The notes under the pieces were generated by a model, which had not been told where the DNA came from, did not search any database, and saw nothing but the letters and a program-made list of their open reading frames with translations. This document shows positions 35,009-43,493 of a stretch of 50,171 bases of DNA, in pieces. Location of the stretch: positions 1 to 50,171 of the forward strand of contig CAYRAV010000017.1 of NCBI GenBank assembly GCA_964422365.1, read 5' to 3'. A program made the translations under genes and the position numbers. This DNA comes from CAYRAV01 sp964422365 (lineage in GTDB: Bacteria; Bacillota; Clostridia; Lachnospirales; Lachnospiraceae). Each line of letters opens with the position of its first letter. The stretch's first letter is position 1.

Positions 35009-36142
35009 CTACAGGTTTTGTTCTAAAAACTCAAATATAGTATTAAAATATGGTATCCTTATTTCACTCTCCATTGTATATATTTCATGCCGGGCATTTT
35101 TCACAAAAATGACTTGTGTATTCCCAGAATTTTTTGCAAAACGGTATTGCCCGCTTCTTTTTACCATACTGTCCTTTTCTGCCTGAAATAATAAAACAGG
35201 AATCTGCACTTTTTGGGCACATGCACTATTGGTGATTTTGCGAGTAGCAGCAATACTTGTTTTCAGCCATGTAAAAGTTCCGCTATTAGTCTGATATTGT
35301 TTATGTTCCTTTTTGAGATTTAAAAAATACTCATATCTTTCCTCTGTCCCGCAGCTGCTTTTCTCAAAATTATAATCTGCTGTAAACGGTCCATGTCCCC
35401 ATATATAGTCTTCCCCCTTTCCCATAATATCCATTGTATTTGCAATTACTTCTGCCATCCTTTCCGGATAACTTCCACATTCAATCTCCATCATTGGTGC
35501 ACTTAACACTGCTGCTTGAAAATATTCCTGATAATTTTCTAAAAAATATGCTCCAACACATCCTCCCATAGAATGTCCATACAAAAAGCATTGCTTTTCC
35601 TGTTCATGCGTGGTAACAATCTGATCCATAAAACATTTTAAATCCTCTATATAATAACTAAAATGTTCTACATAAACTTTATCATTTTCTTCCACTTCAT
35701 GTACGGAATACCCATGTCCCCGTAAATCCATTACATACACTGAGTATCCTGCTTTCAGAAAATAATAAATGAGTTCTCCATATTTCTCTGCACTTTCTGT
35801 AAAACCATGTTGTATCACAATTTTTCCTTTACTATCCTGTTTCTCATATTTTTCATAGTAAAGAGAAACATCCTCATAGCCAGAAAACTCTCCTTTTACC
35901 ATATACTGGCTAATATACGGACGCACCACATTTTCTATATTTTTCTTATACTGGATGTCGGAAAGATAGAAAAGATTACTGTTCTTTGTCAAATCCAGAT
36001 TTTCCATCTGTTCTGGCGGTGTCTCTGATTTTTCTGACAGAAATCTTACAATCATACTCCTAATAGCAAAAATTGTGACAAATCCAATAAATATTTTTTT
36101 CCTAAGACTGAATTTTCCTCTCAAACTGATACTATTTTCCAT
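35009..36142 (-). CDS. Membrane-anchored alpha/beta hydrolase (lysophospholipase-like)
   Basis: 377 aa from ATG at 36142 (gggaggttgt before it). An N-terminal hydrophobic segment (KIFIGFVTIFAIRSMIVRFL) anchors it. The hydrolase part starts about residue 95: KIVIQHGFTESAEKYGELIY (oxyanion HGF), MDLRGHGYSVHEVE, then YGHSMGGCVGAYFLE with the nucleophile Ser in GHSMG. The acid is probably in LLFQAEKDSMVKRSGQYRF and the final His in KNARHEIYTMESE. This is the monoacylglycerol lipase/lysophospholipase pattern. It probably works on lipids at the membrane. It is likely co-transcribed with the MBL hydrolase 40 bp downstream. Confidence 0.85.
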   Translation of the reverse strand: MENSISLRGKFSLRKKIFIGFVTIFAIRSMIVRFLSEKSETPPEQMENLDLTKNSNLFYLSDIQYKKNIENVVRPYISQYMVKGEFSGYEDVSLYYEKYEKQDSKGKIVIQHGFTESAEKYGELIYYFLKAGYSVYVMDLRGHGYSVHEVEENDKVYVEHFSYYIEDLKCFMDQIVTTHEQEKQCFLYGHSMGGCVGAYFLENYQEYFQAAVLSAPMMEIECGSYPERMAEVIANTMDIMGKGEDYIWGHGPFTADYNFEKSSCGTEERYEYFLNLKKEHKQYQTNSGTFTWLKTSIAATRKITNSACAQKVQIPVLLFQAEKDSMVKRSGQYRFAKNSGNTQVIFVKNARHEIYTMESEIRIPYFNTIFEFLEQNL

Positions 36143-36452
36143 ACAACCTCCCATTCATCAAAACTACTAGAGTATTGCACATTGAGATTTTGTAAAATTA
36201 TGTGTATGAATTTAGTTGAATATAATGATACAATACACTAGATATTTGTAAAACTCTAAGTAACCAATTTTATTTGTGTAAGTTGGCATACCATAAGCAA
36301 ACTACTTCGGAAATCGCCAATACTTATGTGCTGCATTTTAGCACATTATGTACTGCTCCAATGTTGGATAGTGCAAACATGGCTTGTGCCCCAATATCAA
36401 TTTGCACAAATATTCACAAAATAAATAGAGTTTCCCAATTGCCTGAGCAAAA
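36143..36452. other. Gap with a small inverted repeat
   Basis: No gene. CTAGAGTATTG (36167-36177) and CAATACACTAG (36231-36241) are inverted arms (10 of 11) of a 75-bp element that begins with TAGAG like the dispersed family. Confidence 0.45.
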
Positions 36453-36959
36453 CTACATAAATAGTTTCCTAATATGTTTATTCCTGTACAAATACTGAAC
36501 ACATAATCCTGTAAATGCACCTGTTATTATACCACTAATAATCAAAATCGGCAAATATACTAATATCGACAGATTCCTTACAACCACATATGCTACCAAC
36601 ATTTGCCCTATATTGTGAAAAACTGCTCCTATCACACTAATCATCCAACATAGCTCTTTTTTAAAAAACGGCATTACAATCTGCATGGCAGCCAGGCAAA
36701 ATACCCCTCCCACGAAACTATAGAAAAATGTCATTGCCTGACCTGCAAAGATACATCCAAGAATAACTCTCATTATCAAAACAATCCCTGCTTCTTTCCA
36801 GCCCCAAAATAGCAGCACTAACAGTGTAATACAATTTGCCAGCCCCAATTTGATACCAGCTATGGATGTAAAAGAAGGAATCTGTGCCTCCACAATAAAA
36901 ATCGTGAGTGCCACAGTTGTAAACAGTGCTAATAATACCATTTTTCTTGTTTTATTCAT
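36453..36959 (-). CDS. Gx transporter / HepS-like membrane protein
   Basis: 168 aa from ATG at 36959 (agaggtgaaaaac before it; GTG at 36968 gives the longest frame). Five or six membrane segments begin with VLLALFTTVALTIFIVEAQI. IPSFTSIAGIKLGLANCITL near residue 30 is the conserved block of the Hpre_diP_synt_I / Gx transporter family (PF07456). The old name, heptaprenyl diphosphate synthase component I, is probably misleading; the fold resembles ECF-type substrate-binding S components. It follows NusG_II and ApbE genes, a known grouping in flavin or quinone redox loci. Confidence 0.82.
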   Translation of the reverse strand: MNKTRKMVLLALFTTVALTIFIVEAQIPSFTSIAGIKLGLANCITLLVLLFWGWKEAGIVLIMRVILGCIFAGQAMTFFYSFVGGVFCLAAMQIVMPFFKKELCWMISVIGAVFHNIGQMLVAYVVVRNLSILVYLPILIISGIITGAFTGLCVQYLYRNKHIRKLFM

Positions 36960-36998
36960 GTTTTTCACCTCTAGTTCGTAACTTTTTTCATTCTTTTC

Positions 36999-37106
36999 TG
37001 TGAAAGTACCCTTTTTGCTTTAGCAAAAACTGAGTTCAGGTATACCCTAATGGATACGCAAAGCGGGGTGTGCAGATTGGGGCAATAAATTTTAAAACAC
37101 ACTCTA
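36999..37106. repeat. Dispersed repeat copy between Gx transporter and NusG_II genes
   Basis: The left half (gaaagtaccctttttgcttt onward) matches 10695-10745. The right half (aatggatacgcaaagcgggg through ggcaataaattttaaaacac and actcta) matches the right end of the 45342 element. It ends 36 bp after the NusG_II stop on the minus strand. Confidence 0.8.
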
Positions 37107-37142
37107 AAAAATAAGTGATGAATGGCAAAGTTGAACTGTTAC

Positions 37143-37568
37143 TCAATATGATGTTATATCTGTATTTTCCAAACCTTTCTCTTCTATTTTTATAACCAGA
37201 TGATTGGGCAGGCATGTAATTGGCAGATTCCCATTTGTAATCGCTCCCGCCTTGACACAAATCTTGTCAGGACAGGTTGCTTCTTTTACAGAAATACAGC
37301 CTTTCTCCACTAATACAATATTTTTTGCACCATTCTCCCCATCAATTTCAATTTCATAACTTTCTTCCACTTCATTTAACGAGATAGAATATATTTCTTT
37401 TCCGTTCTGATATATTTTGGCTGTTTTCATACTCATTTCCGAATTTCTTCCAATACCATTTGAAAGAAAAAACCATATTATTGACAGAATAAGTATGATG
37501 ATACACAAAATAATGACTGCTATAAAATTCTTATTTATATTATGCTTTTTCATTTTGATATTTTCCAT
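37143..37568 (-). CDS. NusG domain II-containing protein
   Basis: 141 aa. One N-terminal membrane segment (FIAVIILCIIILILSIIWFF). The outer part reads KTAKIYQNGKEIYSISLNEV, then GCISVKEATCPDKICVKAGA and LPNHLVIKIEE. The CPDKICV motif defines NusG_II (PF07009) proteins, which are unrelated in role to transcription factor NusG. They are regularly encoded with ApbE and Gx transporter genes. The two Cys residues could form a redox pair or hold a cofactor, which is inference. It starts 37 bp after the ApbE stop. Confidence 0.85.
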   Translation of the reverse strand: MENIKMKKHNINKNFIAVIILCIIILILSIIWFFLSNGIGRNSEMSMKTAKIYQNGKEIYSISLNEVEESYEIEIDGENGAKNIVLVEKGCISVKEATCPDKICVKAGAITNGNLPITCLPNHLVIKIEEKGLENTDITSY

Positions 37569-37605
37569 CTTTCTATTATTCCAAAATTATCATATTTCAT
37601 CCTCT

Positions 37606-38595
37606 TTACTGCATGAACCCTGCACCATCTGTAGATACAATGCTTCCATCTTCTTTTACTAAGATAGCTTCTATTCCCTCCATTTTTTCAATTAACGCAA
37701 TCGCATCCTCCGCTCCCATCACATATGCAGCTGTAGAAAGTGCATCTGCATCCATAGAACAATCTGTAATTATAGTACTGCTAATGATTCCCTCATTGGC
37801 AGGATACCCTGTTTCGGGATTTAAAATATGATGATATCTTACATTGTTTTTGATAAAATACCTTTCATAATTTCCAGAAGTCACAACTGTTTTATCTGTT
37901 ACCTGCACGGTTCCAATAATTGAGGAAGGATTCAACGGATCTGCAATTCCCACTACCCATTGTTCCCCTTCAGTTTTATTGCCAATTGTCATCACATTTC
38001 CACCCAAACTTAAAGTTCCGCTTTCAATTCCGTATGTATTTGTTAAAATTTCCTTCATTTCATCTGCCACATAGCCTTTTGCAATTCCACCTAAATCCAA
38101 CTGAACTGTATCTGTCAGAAAACGTACTGTACGCTTTTCTTCATCTAAGATTACCTGCTCATAATCCTTTAGCCCTGTCAATGGAGCAATCTCTTTCTCC
38201 TTTGGTACATTTTCATGTTCTGTTCCAATCCCCCACAGATCAATCAGTTTTCCTATTGTTGGGTCAAAATTTCCATCAGCAAGCTTGGCATAGTATATCG
38301 CTTTTTTAATAACCAAAAACAACTCTTCTGAGACCGATACCTCTTTCTGATAAGCCTCTTTATTCAATTGTGATAATTCACTGTTTTCCTCCTTTGCTGA
38401 CATAATGTGCTCAATCTCCCTTGCTCTTGCAAAGGCGGCCTCTAACCCCTCCTCTGCATTTTTTCCATATACTTTTCCTGTAATCACTGTTCCTAAAATT
38501 TCTTCTATTTTTTCATATTTCTGCTGTTTTGGTTTTGAGCACGCAGCCAAACAGCATGCCATCATAAGGAACATAACCATAATCCATCTTTTCAT
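37606..38595 (-). CDS. apbE: FAD:protein FMN transferase (ApbE lipoprotein)
   Basis: 329 aa from ATG at 38595, where a lipoprotein signal begins (VMFLMMACCLAACSKPKQ, lipobox LAAC). ApbE motifs: MSAKEENSELSQLNKEAYQ near 65, DGNFDPTIGKLIDLWGIGT near 110, VQLDLGGIAKGYVADEMKE near 165, LSLGGNVMTIGN and YHHILNPETGYPANEG near 260, and DCSMDADALSTAAYVMG near 285, which holds the metal-binding Asp. The enzyme moves FMN from FAD onto Thr or Ser of exported flavoproteins, such as Rnf or FMN-binding subunits. No such target gene is in view. Confidence 0.93.
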   Translation of the reverse strand: MKRWIMVMFLMMACCLAACSKPKQQKYEKIEEILGTVITGKVYGKNAEEGLEAAFARAREIEHIMSAKEENSELSQLNKEAYQKEVSVSEELFLVIKKAIYYAKLADGNFDPTIGKLIDLWGIGTEHENVPKEKEIAPLTGLKDYEQVILDEEKRTVRFLTDTVQLDLGGIAKGYVADEMKEILTNTYGIESGTLSLGGNVMTIGNKTEGEQWVVGIADPLNPSSIIGTVQVTDKTVVTSGNYERYFIKNNVRYHHILNPETGYPANEGIISSTIITDCSMDADALSTAAYVMGAEDAIALIEKMEGIEAILVKEDGSIVSTDGAGFMQ

Positions 38596-39087
38596 CCTAC
38601 ACCATCTTTCTAGCATTTCTACTAAAATTTATTACCTGTTTCTCTTTTCCATCCCCAAAAATATTTGAAAATTCATTACAGCAATTTTCAGATATTCCTG
38701 AAACCGAAACATTTTTATTATACCCTTTCATGCCATCAAGAACAACTATTTTTTCTATTGCTGGAAGCTATTTGAGAAATACTTATCATCAAATAACTAC
38801 GGTTCTACTGAATAGAGCATATAAAATACTACTATTAACCATATAAATTTACTTTTCTTTACTGCATCTGAGCTTTTTGAATACTGTATACAATCATTAA
38901 AAATCTATATATAGTAAAAAAACTACATAGTATGTTTTTAAATGGCTATCTATGGATGAATCGTAACCTCAAAATAATTAAATTTCATAAAAATAGTCCG
39001 TATTGCTTGACCAACTCATACTTCTTATGTATAATAAGGATGTTAATGATTTATTTTCTATTATTATATTTTATGAGGTGAATAGTT
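38596..39087. other. Divergent gap between apbE and the BlaI-type gene
   Basis: About 490 bp, AT-rich, without a gene. The right part contains the BlaI-type promoter described separately. Confidence 0.5.
39007..39035 (+). promoter_or_regulatory. Promoter of the BlaI/CopY-type gene
   Basis: TTGACC (39007-39012) and TATAAT (39030-39035) spaced by exactly 17 bp, 52 bp before the ATG. Confidence 0.75.
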
Positions 39088-39477
39088 ATGTATTATGAAA
39101 GAAGACCTTTACAACCATTAACTTCAAGCGAATTTGAAGTTATGAAGGCAGTGTGGGATGGCGACCACGATTTAACTCTTCAAGAAATTTTAGATTATTG
39201 CTGTGAAAAATACAATAAGCAATGGAAACGCCAAACAGTAGCAACATTTTTATCGCATTTAATTAGTAAAGGTGTTGCAGAATCTTATCGTGTTGGTAGA
39301 TACTTCTATTATAAACCAATTATTGATGAAAAACATTACAAAGAATTAGAAACTCAAAAAATGATTGATTTTTGGTATAAAGGTTCTGTTACAGAACTAT
39401 TGGCTTCTTTAAGCGAATATGAAAGTCTTCCAAAAGACAAAGCTGCTAAATTAGCTGAATTAGTAAAAGAATTATAA
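39088..39477 (+). CDS. BlaI/MecI/CopY-family transcriptional repressor
   Basis: 129 aa on the plus strand with gaggtgaatagttATG. The N-terminal winged helix reads LTSSEFEVMKAVWDGDHDLT, then KYNKQWKRQTVATFLSHLIS with the recognition helix, and AESYRVGRYFYYKPI as wing, matching Penicillinase_R (PF03965). The C-terminal 40 residues are the dimerisation helices. Classic partners (BlaR/MecR sensor peptidase, beta-lactamase or a copper ATPase) are not next to it, and no CxC metal motif is seen. Control by an unknown signal is likely. A long hairpin terminator follows, so it is a single-gene unit. Confidence 0.87.
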   Translation: MYYERRPLQPLTSSEFEVMKAVWDGDHDLTLQEILDYCCEKYNKQWKRQTVATFLSHLISKGVAESYRVGRYFYYKPIIDEKHYKELETQKMIDFWYKGSVTELLASLSEYESLPKDKAAKLAELVKEL

Positions 39478-39498
39478 TTCCATATTTTGTTATTTTAT

Positions 39499-39551
39499 AA
39501 AAGAAGCCTTGTATTCTAATGTATGATACATTAGAATACAAGGCTTCTTTT
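39499..39551 (+). terminator. Terminator with a perfect 25-bp stem
   Basis: Arms 39499-39523 and 39527-39551 pair perfectly over 25 bp (AAAAGAAGCCTTGTATTCTA at the outside) around a TGA loop, ending in CTTCTTTT. It lies 22 bp after the BlaI-type stop and reads equally in both directions. Confidence 0.92.
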
Positions 39552-39675
39552 ATATCATATTTGGCGATATCACTGATGAACTATGCCATCCCTATTTTAT
39601 TTTTCAGGGCAGAAGCATAGCATTTAGATTTCTTAAAAGCCTCTTTGCATTATTTCAAAATAAAAAATCTATTTT

Positions 39676-39873
39676 TTACTTTCCTATAAATTCAGTTTTC
39701 TTTTTTGTGTTCAAAGTATTGACATAAATCCAGGTATCATTTCTCAAAATTTTTATTTGAAATTTATGTGTATCCCCTATGGATTCTAACCATAAAGTAC
39801 CAGTATTTTCATCTTGACGATTTTCTCTTTTTATTTTAAAATAATAGGAAATATTATCATTATTGTTTAATAT
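39676..39873 (-). pseudogene. Short protein-like frame without start
   Basis: The minus strand reads SYYFKIKRENRQDENTGTLW, then ESIGDTHKFQIKILRNDTWI and stops at EFIGK. The pattern is protein-like, but there is no start codon, and an in-frame stop lies upstream. Probably a gene remnant; no family recognised. The rest of 39552-40003 shows no gene. Confidence 0.4.
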
Positions 39874-40003
39874 TTATATACTTTATCTAGACTATTAGGT
39901 ATATCTTGTTACGTTTCTGAATAGCTGAATGATAACATATTTTTGACATCTATTCTCTACATGTCACATTACATATATTTTATTATAGAAAGGACGATAC
40001 CAC

Positions 40004-40414
40004 ATGGCAGTTCAAAAATTCAGTCGTCAAAGAGAAGCTATCAAAAAATATCTTTCCAATACCACTGCACATCCCACAGCTGAAACAATTTATGAAAATA
40101 TCAGGTTATCCTATCCAAAAATCAGTTTGGGAACTGTCTACCGCAACCTCAATCTGTTAGTAGAACAGGGACAGATTGTTAAAATCTCTTGTGGAGATGG
40201 CAGTGACCACTTTGATGGAAATACTCTTCCACATTATCATTTTATATGTAAGAATTGCGGCAGTATTTCTGATCTTGATATGCCCTCTATTGACCACATC
40301 CAGGAAATTGCCTCTACAAACTTTAATGGAGAAATCACAGGGCATCTAACCTATTTTTTGGGCACCTGTCCAAAATGTTTAAAAAAAGAACAAGTACCCC
40401 AGCGGATGGCTTAG
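40004..40414 (+). CDS. perR: Fur-family regulator, PerR-like
   Basis: 136 aa with gaaaggacgataccacATG. The N-terminal winged helix contains HPTAETIYENIRLSYPKISL and GTVYRNLNLLVEQGQIVKIS, the Fur-family recognition helix. The metal part has DHFDGNTLPHYHFICKNCGS, with a His/Asp-rich regulatory site and first CxxC, and FLGTCPKCLKK with the second CxxC for structural zinc. Its small size and the rubrerythrin gene downstream fit the peroxide sensor PerR, though Fur or Zur cannot be excluded by eye. The stop codon TAG is the first three bases of a dispersed-repeat end (TAGAGCGTGTT). Confidence 0.8.
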   Translation: MAVQKFSRQREAIKKYLSNTTAHPTAETIYENIRLSYPKISLGTVYRNLNLLVEQGQIVKISCGDGSDHFDGNTLPHYHFICKNCGSISDLDMPSIDHIQEIASTNFNGEITGHLTYFLGTCPKCLKKEQVPQRMA

Positions 40415-40437
40415 AGCGTGTTCAGACACATTCTAAG
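40410..40437. repeat. Minimal dispersed-repeat hairpin on the perR stop codon
   Basis: CTTAGAGCGTGT-TCAG-ACACATTCTAAG: 12-bp arms with two mismatches. The TAG at 40412-40414 is the stop codon of the upstream regulator gene. Confidence 0.75.
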
Positions 40438-40623
40438 CCATTTACTAATATACAAAATAATAAGAATATTAAGGAATTGTTAAGGAATAATTTTTAAATA
40501 GTGCGCAGGATTTAAAAGTTATTTCTTAACAATTCCTAACTAAAAAATCGTTACTATTCAACTATATCATTTAAAATTTGATAATAAGAAATACTTTCCT
40601 TTTTACTTTTTTGATATTTTTTA

Positions 40624-40677
40624 TTGACAATCAACAGTTATTATAGTAATATATACAATATCAGTAATAATTACTGA
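40624..40677 (+). promoter_or_regulatory. Rubrerythrin promoter with palindromic operator
   Basis: TTGACA (40624-40629) and TAATAT (40647-40652) have 17-bp spacing. TCAGTAATAATTACTGA (40661-40677) is a perfect 17-bp palindrome at the expected start of transcription. TTATTATAGTAAT also lies between the boxes. Both resemble the A/T-rich PerR box, so control by the neighbouring PerR-like protein is likely. Confidence 0.7.
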
Positions 40678-40760
40678 TTTTAAAACAAGATAATTCTAAA
40701 TAACTATATTAAAATATATAAATGCTTTTGCATTTATCAAAGAAAAGGAGACTATTTATT

Positions 40761-41303
40761 ATGAAGAAATTTGTATGTCAAGTATGTGGTTATATTTATG
40801 AAGGAGAAACAGCACCTGAAGCCTGTCCACAGTGTAAGGCTCCTGCCTCAAAGTTTACAGAACAGAGCGGTGACTTAACTTGGGCTGCAGAACATGTTGT
40901 TGGTGTAGCACAAGGTGTCAGCGAAGATATTCTTGAAGATTTAAGAGCAAACTTCAATGGTGAATGTACAGAAGTTGGTATGTATCTTGCAATGGCTAGA
41001 GTTGCTCACAGAGAAGGATATCCTGAGATTGGCTTATACTGGGAAAAAGCTGCATATGAAGAAGCAGAACATGCTGCTAAATTTGCAGAATTACTTGGTG
41101 AAGTTGTAACAGACAGTACTAAGAAAAATCTTGAAATGAGAATAGAAGCAGAAAATGGTGCAACAGCAGGTAAAACAGATCTTGCAAAACGTGCAAAAGC
41201 TGCTAATTTAGATGCAATCCATGATACAGTACATGAAATGGCTAGAGATGAGGCAAGACATGGCAAAGCATTCGAGGGACTATATAACAGATATTTTAAA
41301 TAA
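40761..41303 (+). CDS. Reverse rubrerythrin (peroxide reductase)
   Basis: 180 aa from ATG at 40761, chosen because aaaaggagactatttatt precedes it; the frame extends to an ATG at 40722 but those codons are not rubrerythrin-like. A rubredoxin domain comes first (KFVCQVCGYIYEGETAPEAC then PQCKAPASKF: CxxC...CxxC). The four-helix diiron domain follows, with NFNGECTEVGMYLAMARVAH, YEEAEHAAKFAELLG and MARDEARHGKAFEGL, supplying the Glu and His ligands (ExxH). Rubredoxin at the N-terminus defines the reverse type, which reduces H2O2 and oxygen with NADH-derived electrons in anaerobes. It pairs with the PerR-like gene 350 bp upstream. Confidence 0.93.
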   Translation: MKKFVCQVCGYIYEGETAPEACPQCKAPASKFTEQSGDLTWAAEHVVGVAQGVSEDILEDLRANFNGECTEVGMYLAMARVAHREGYPEIGLYWEKAAYEEAEHAAKFAELLGEVVTDSTKKNLEMRIEAENGATAGKTDLAKRAKAANLDAIHDTVHEMARDEARHGKAFEGLYNRYFK

Positions 41304-41334
41304 AAAGATTTTCACATTATTATTTTATTATACA

Positions 41335-41368
41335 AGAGGGCGAGCCAAAATGGCCGCCCTCTTTTTTT
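41335..41368 (+). terminator. Terminator of the rubrerythrin gene
   Basis: AGAGGGCG / CGCCCTCT stem with inner GCC/GGC pairing, followed by a run of T. It lies 31 bp after the stop. Confidence 0.92.
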
Positions 41369-41512
41369 CCTGCCAGATCTATTTTTCTGGTAAAACACTT
41401 TTTCTATATTATTTCTTTATCCACTCTAAAAAATCACTATATTAACACAACAAACAGTATGTTTTAGATAGTTTGGACAAGTATATTTTATCAAAAATTC
41501 TGGTTCGCAATC

Positions 41513-41597
41513 TCAGCTGCATTGAACGAATTTGGAGCAAATATACACACAAATTGGAGCGTACAGATTGTAGCAATGAATTTTCAAACACGCTCTA
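41513..41597. repeat. Dispersed repeat, right-end copy after the DEAD-box gene
   Basis: cagctgcattgaacgaattt through ggagcaaatat and ttttcaaacacgctcta matches the right half and end of the 45342 element, without its G+C-rich centre. It ends 6 bp after the helicase stop on the minus strand, the same distance as the 45342 copy from cbiC. Confidence 0.8.
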
Positions 41598-41603
41598 TCC
41601 ATA

Positions 41604-43190
41604 CTACTTATGATTTGCTGGTTCAATATTAACATTTTTGCCCTTAATCTTTACATTTTTCATGGCATGTATTACTTCTTTTGCATACTCTCTTGGTACT
41701 TCCACAAATGTATATTTATCAAACATATCAATTGTACCAATCAGTTTGCCAGGCATACCAGATTCTCCTGCAATTGCACCCAAGATATCTCCTGGTCTGA
41801 TTTTCTGTTTTTTACCAATATTAACAAACAGACGAACCATTCCTTCTTCCGCACCTGTGTCACCAAAGTCCGCAATTTCTTCTTCATCAATCCGTCCATC
41901 ATCACCCATAGACATTTTCAAAAATGCAGCAGCTAAATCTAAAGATGTATAATCCTCGTCATTTACTTTTTTCTCAATAATGTCAATCATTTTTGACAGA
42001 TTCTCATTTGCAATAATATCATTTACTTTTTCTAGTATTTTCTCAGCTTTAATATCTGTTACATCTTCTACAGATGGGATTGGTCTTGCCAGAATCTTTG
42101 TCTTACAATAACGTTGTATATCTCTTAGCTTGTATACTTCTCTTCCCACAATAAATGAGAATGCACGTCCTGTTCTTCCTGCTCGTCCTGTTCTTCCAAT
42201 ACGGTGTACATAATACTCGTCATCTTGTGGAATATCATAATTAAATACCGCTTCTACATCATCTACATCAATTCCTCTTGCTGCTACATCTGTGGCAACT
42301 AAAATCTCTGTCTTGCCATTGCGGAAACGGTTCATAACACGGTCTCGCTGTTGCTGCTTCATATCACCATGAAGTCCCTCAGCAAAGTATCCTCTTCCTT
42401 TTAAATCTTCCACTAATTCATCTACCATACGTTTTGTATTACAGAATACCACTGATAATTTTGGATCATACATGTCTAGCAATCTTGTCAGAACTTCTGT
42501 CTTTGTCTTTGGCCTCACTTCATAATAATACTGTTCGATTTTAGGTACAGTCAGTTCTTTCTTAATCACACGTACAATTTCTGCATTTTTCTGATAAGTT
42601 CTAGCAATCTCCATAATTGGTTTTGGCATAGTTGCAGAAAATAATACTGTTTGTCGTTCTTCTGGTGTGTCTTTTAAAATCGTTTCAATGTCTTCACGAA
42701 ATCCCATATTCAACATTTCATCTGCTTCATCTAAAACAACCATTTTTACCTCATCAAACTTTACAGTCTTTCTGCGCATATGATCCATAACACGTCCAGG
42801 TGTACCAATGACAACCTGCGTACCTGCCTTTAGTGCCTTTATCTGCCTTACAATATCCTGTCCGCCATATACAGGCAGAACTTTTACTCCATGTAAAAAT
42901 TTAGCTAGTCTTCTAATCTCTTCTGATACCTGCAGAGCAAGCTCTCTGGTGGGACATAATACCACTGCTTGTAAATGCTTATTCTTGGGATCTATTCCCT
43001 GCAGCAAGGGAATACCAAAGGAGGCTGTCTTTCCTGTACCTGTCTGTGCCTGTCCAATAACATCTTTTCCTGATAACACAACCGGAATGGCCTTTGCCTG
43101 AATCGGGCTTGCCTGTTCAAATCCCATATCTCCCACAGCACGCAAAATCGGTGCTGCAATGTCTAATTCATCAAATCTTACTGTTTCCAT
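41604..43190 (-). CDS. deaD: DEAD-box ATP-dependent RNA helicase (CshA/DeaD type)
   Basis: 528 aa. Helicase motifs in order: Q motif FEQASPIQAKAIP near 25, AQTGTGKTASFGIP (Walker A) near 48, PTRELALQ (Ia), VIGTPGRVMDH (Ib), VLDEADEMLNMG (DEAD box) near 153, LFSATMPKPI (SAT) and the C-terminal VATDVAARGIDVDDV and YVHRIGRTGRAGRTG. After the core, a linker and a DbpA-like RNA-binding domain (RLFVNIGKKQKIRPGDILGA) close the protein. Enzymes of this type unwind RNA in cold adaptation, ribosome assembly and mRNA decay. A 5' leader of about 145 nt with a hairpin near the start site suggests post-transcriptional control, as in other cold-shock helicases. Confidence 0.95.
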   Translation of the reverse strand: METVRFDELDIAAPILRAVGDMGFEQASPIQAKAIPVVLSGKDVIGQAQTGTGKTASFGIPLLQGIDPKNKHLQAVVLCPTRELALQVSEEIRRLAKFLHGVKVLPVYGGQDIVRQIKALKAGTQVVIGTPGRVMDHMRRKTVKFDEVKMVVLDEADEMLNMGFREDIETILKDTPEERQTVLFSATMPKPIMEIARTYQKNAEIVRVIKKELTVPKIEQYYYEVRPKTKTEVLTRLLDMYDPKLSVVFCNTKRMVDELVEDLKGRGYFAEGLHGDMKQQQRDRVMNRFRNGKTEILVATDVAARGIDVDDVEAVFNYDIPQDDEYYVHRIGRTGRAGRTGRAFSFIVGREVYKLRDIQRYCKTKILARPIPSVEDVTDIKAEKILEKVNDIIANENLSKMIDIIEKKVNDEDYTSLDLAAAFLKMSMGDDGRIDEEEIADFGDTGAEEGMVRLFVNIGKKQKIRPGDILGAIAGESGMPGKLIGTIDMFDKYTFVEVPREYAKEVIHAMKNVKIKGKNVNIEPANHK

Positions 43191-43244
43191 ATTTTCTCCT
43201 ATTCATTAAGCACCTGCTTATCTCTAAGTAATGCTCCCTTTAAA

Positions 43245-43371
43245 ATAAGGTCAGCGACCTTATAACCCATAAAAAAGACTCCCGACTTTTCATCGTCTAA
43301 GAGCCAATTCAAGTTTCCTATACCCATAATGATACTTTGGAAGTATATCATGTATTATTGGTCTATGTCAA
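43245..43371 (-). promoter_or_regulatory. Promoter and structured leader of the DEAD-box helicase gene
   Basis: On the minus strand TTGACA (43371-43366) and TATACT (43347-43342) have 18-bp spacing. Transcription would begin about 145 nt before the ATG. The leader carries the perfect hairpin ATAAGGTC-GCT-GACCTTAT (43263-43245) and, further 5', a possible pairing of AGAC with GTCT before TTTTTT near 43275. Confidence 0.6.
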
Positions 43372-43433
43372 TAGTTTCCCTTAATTTTGAACAAATATTT
43401 TGCTATTAGCAATTTGATATTAGAAATCAAAAA

Positions 43434-43465
43434 AACTTCTACACTTTCTAAAAGTATAGAAGTTC
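43434..43465 (-). terminator. Terminator of the small lipoprotein gene
   Basis: On the minus strand GAACTTCTATAC and GTGTAGAAGTT pair around an A/T loop, followed by TTTTTTGATT. It lies about 30 bp after the stop. Confidence 0.8.
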
Positions 43466-43493
43466 TTTCTTAAACTATCCATCTAATTTAAAA

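Noticed and set aside
43191..43340. T-box or known riboswitch in the DEAD-box helicase leader
   Set aside because: Only short hairpins are visible and no conserved T-box sequence; a generic cold-shock leader is more likely.
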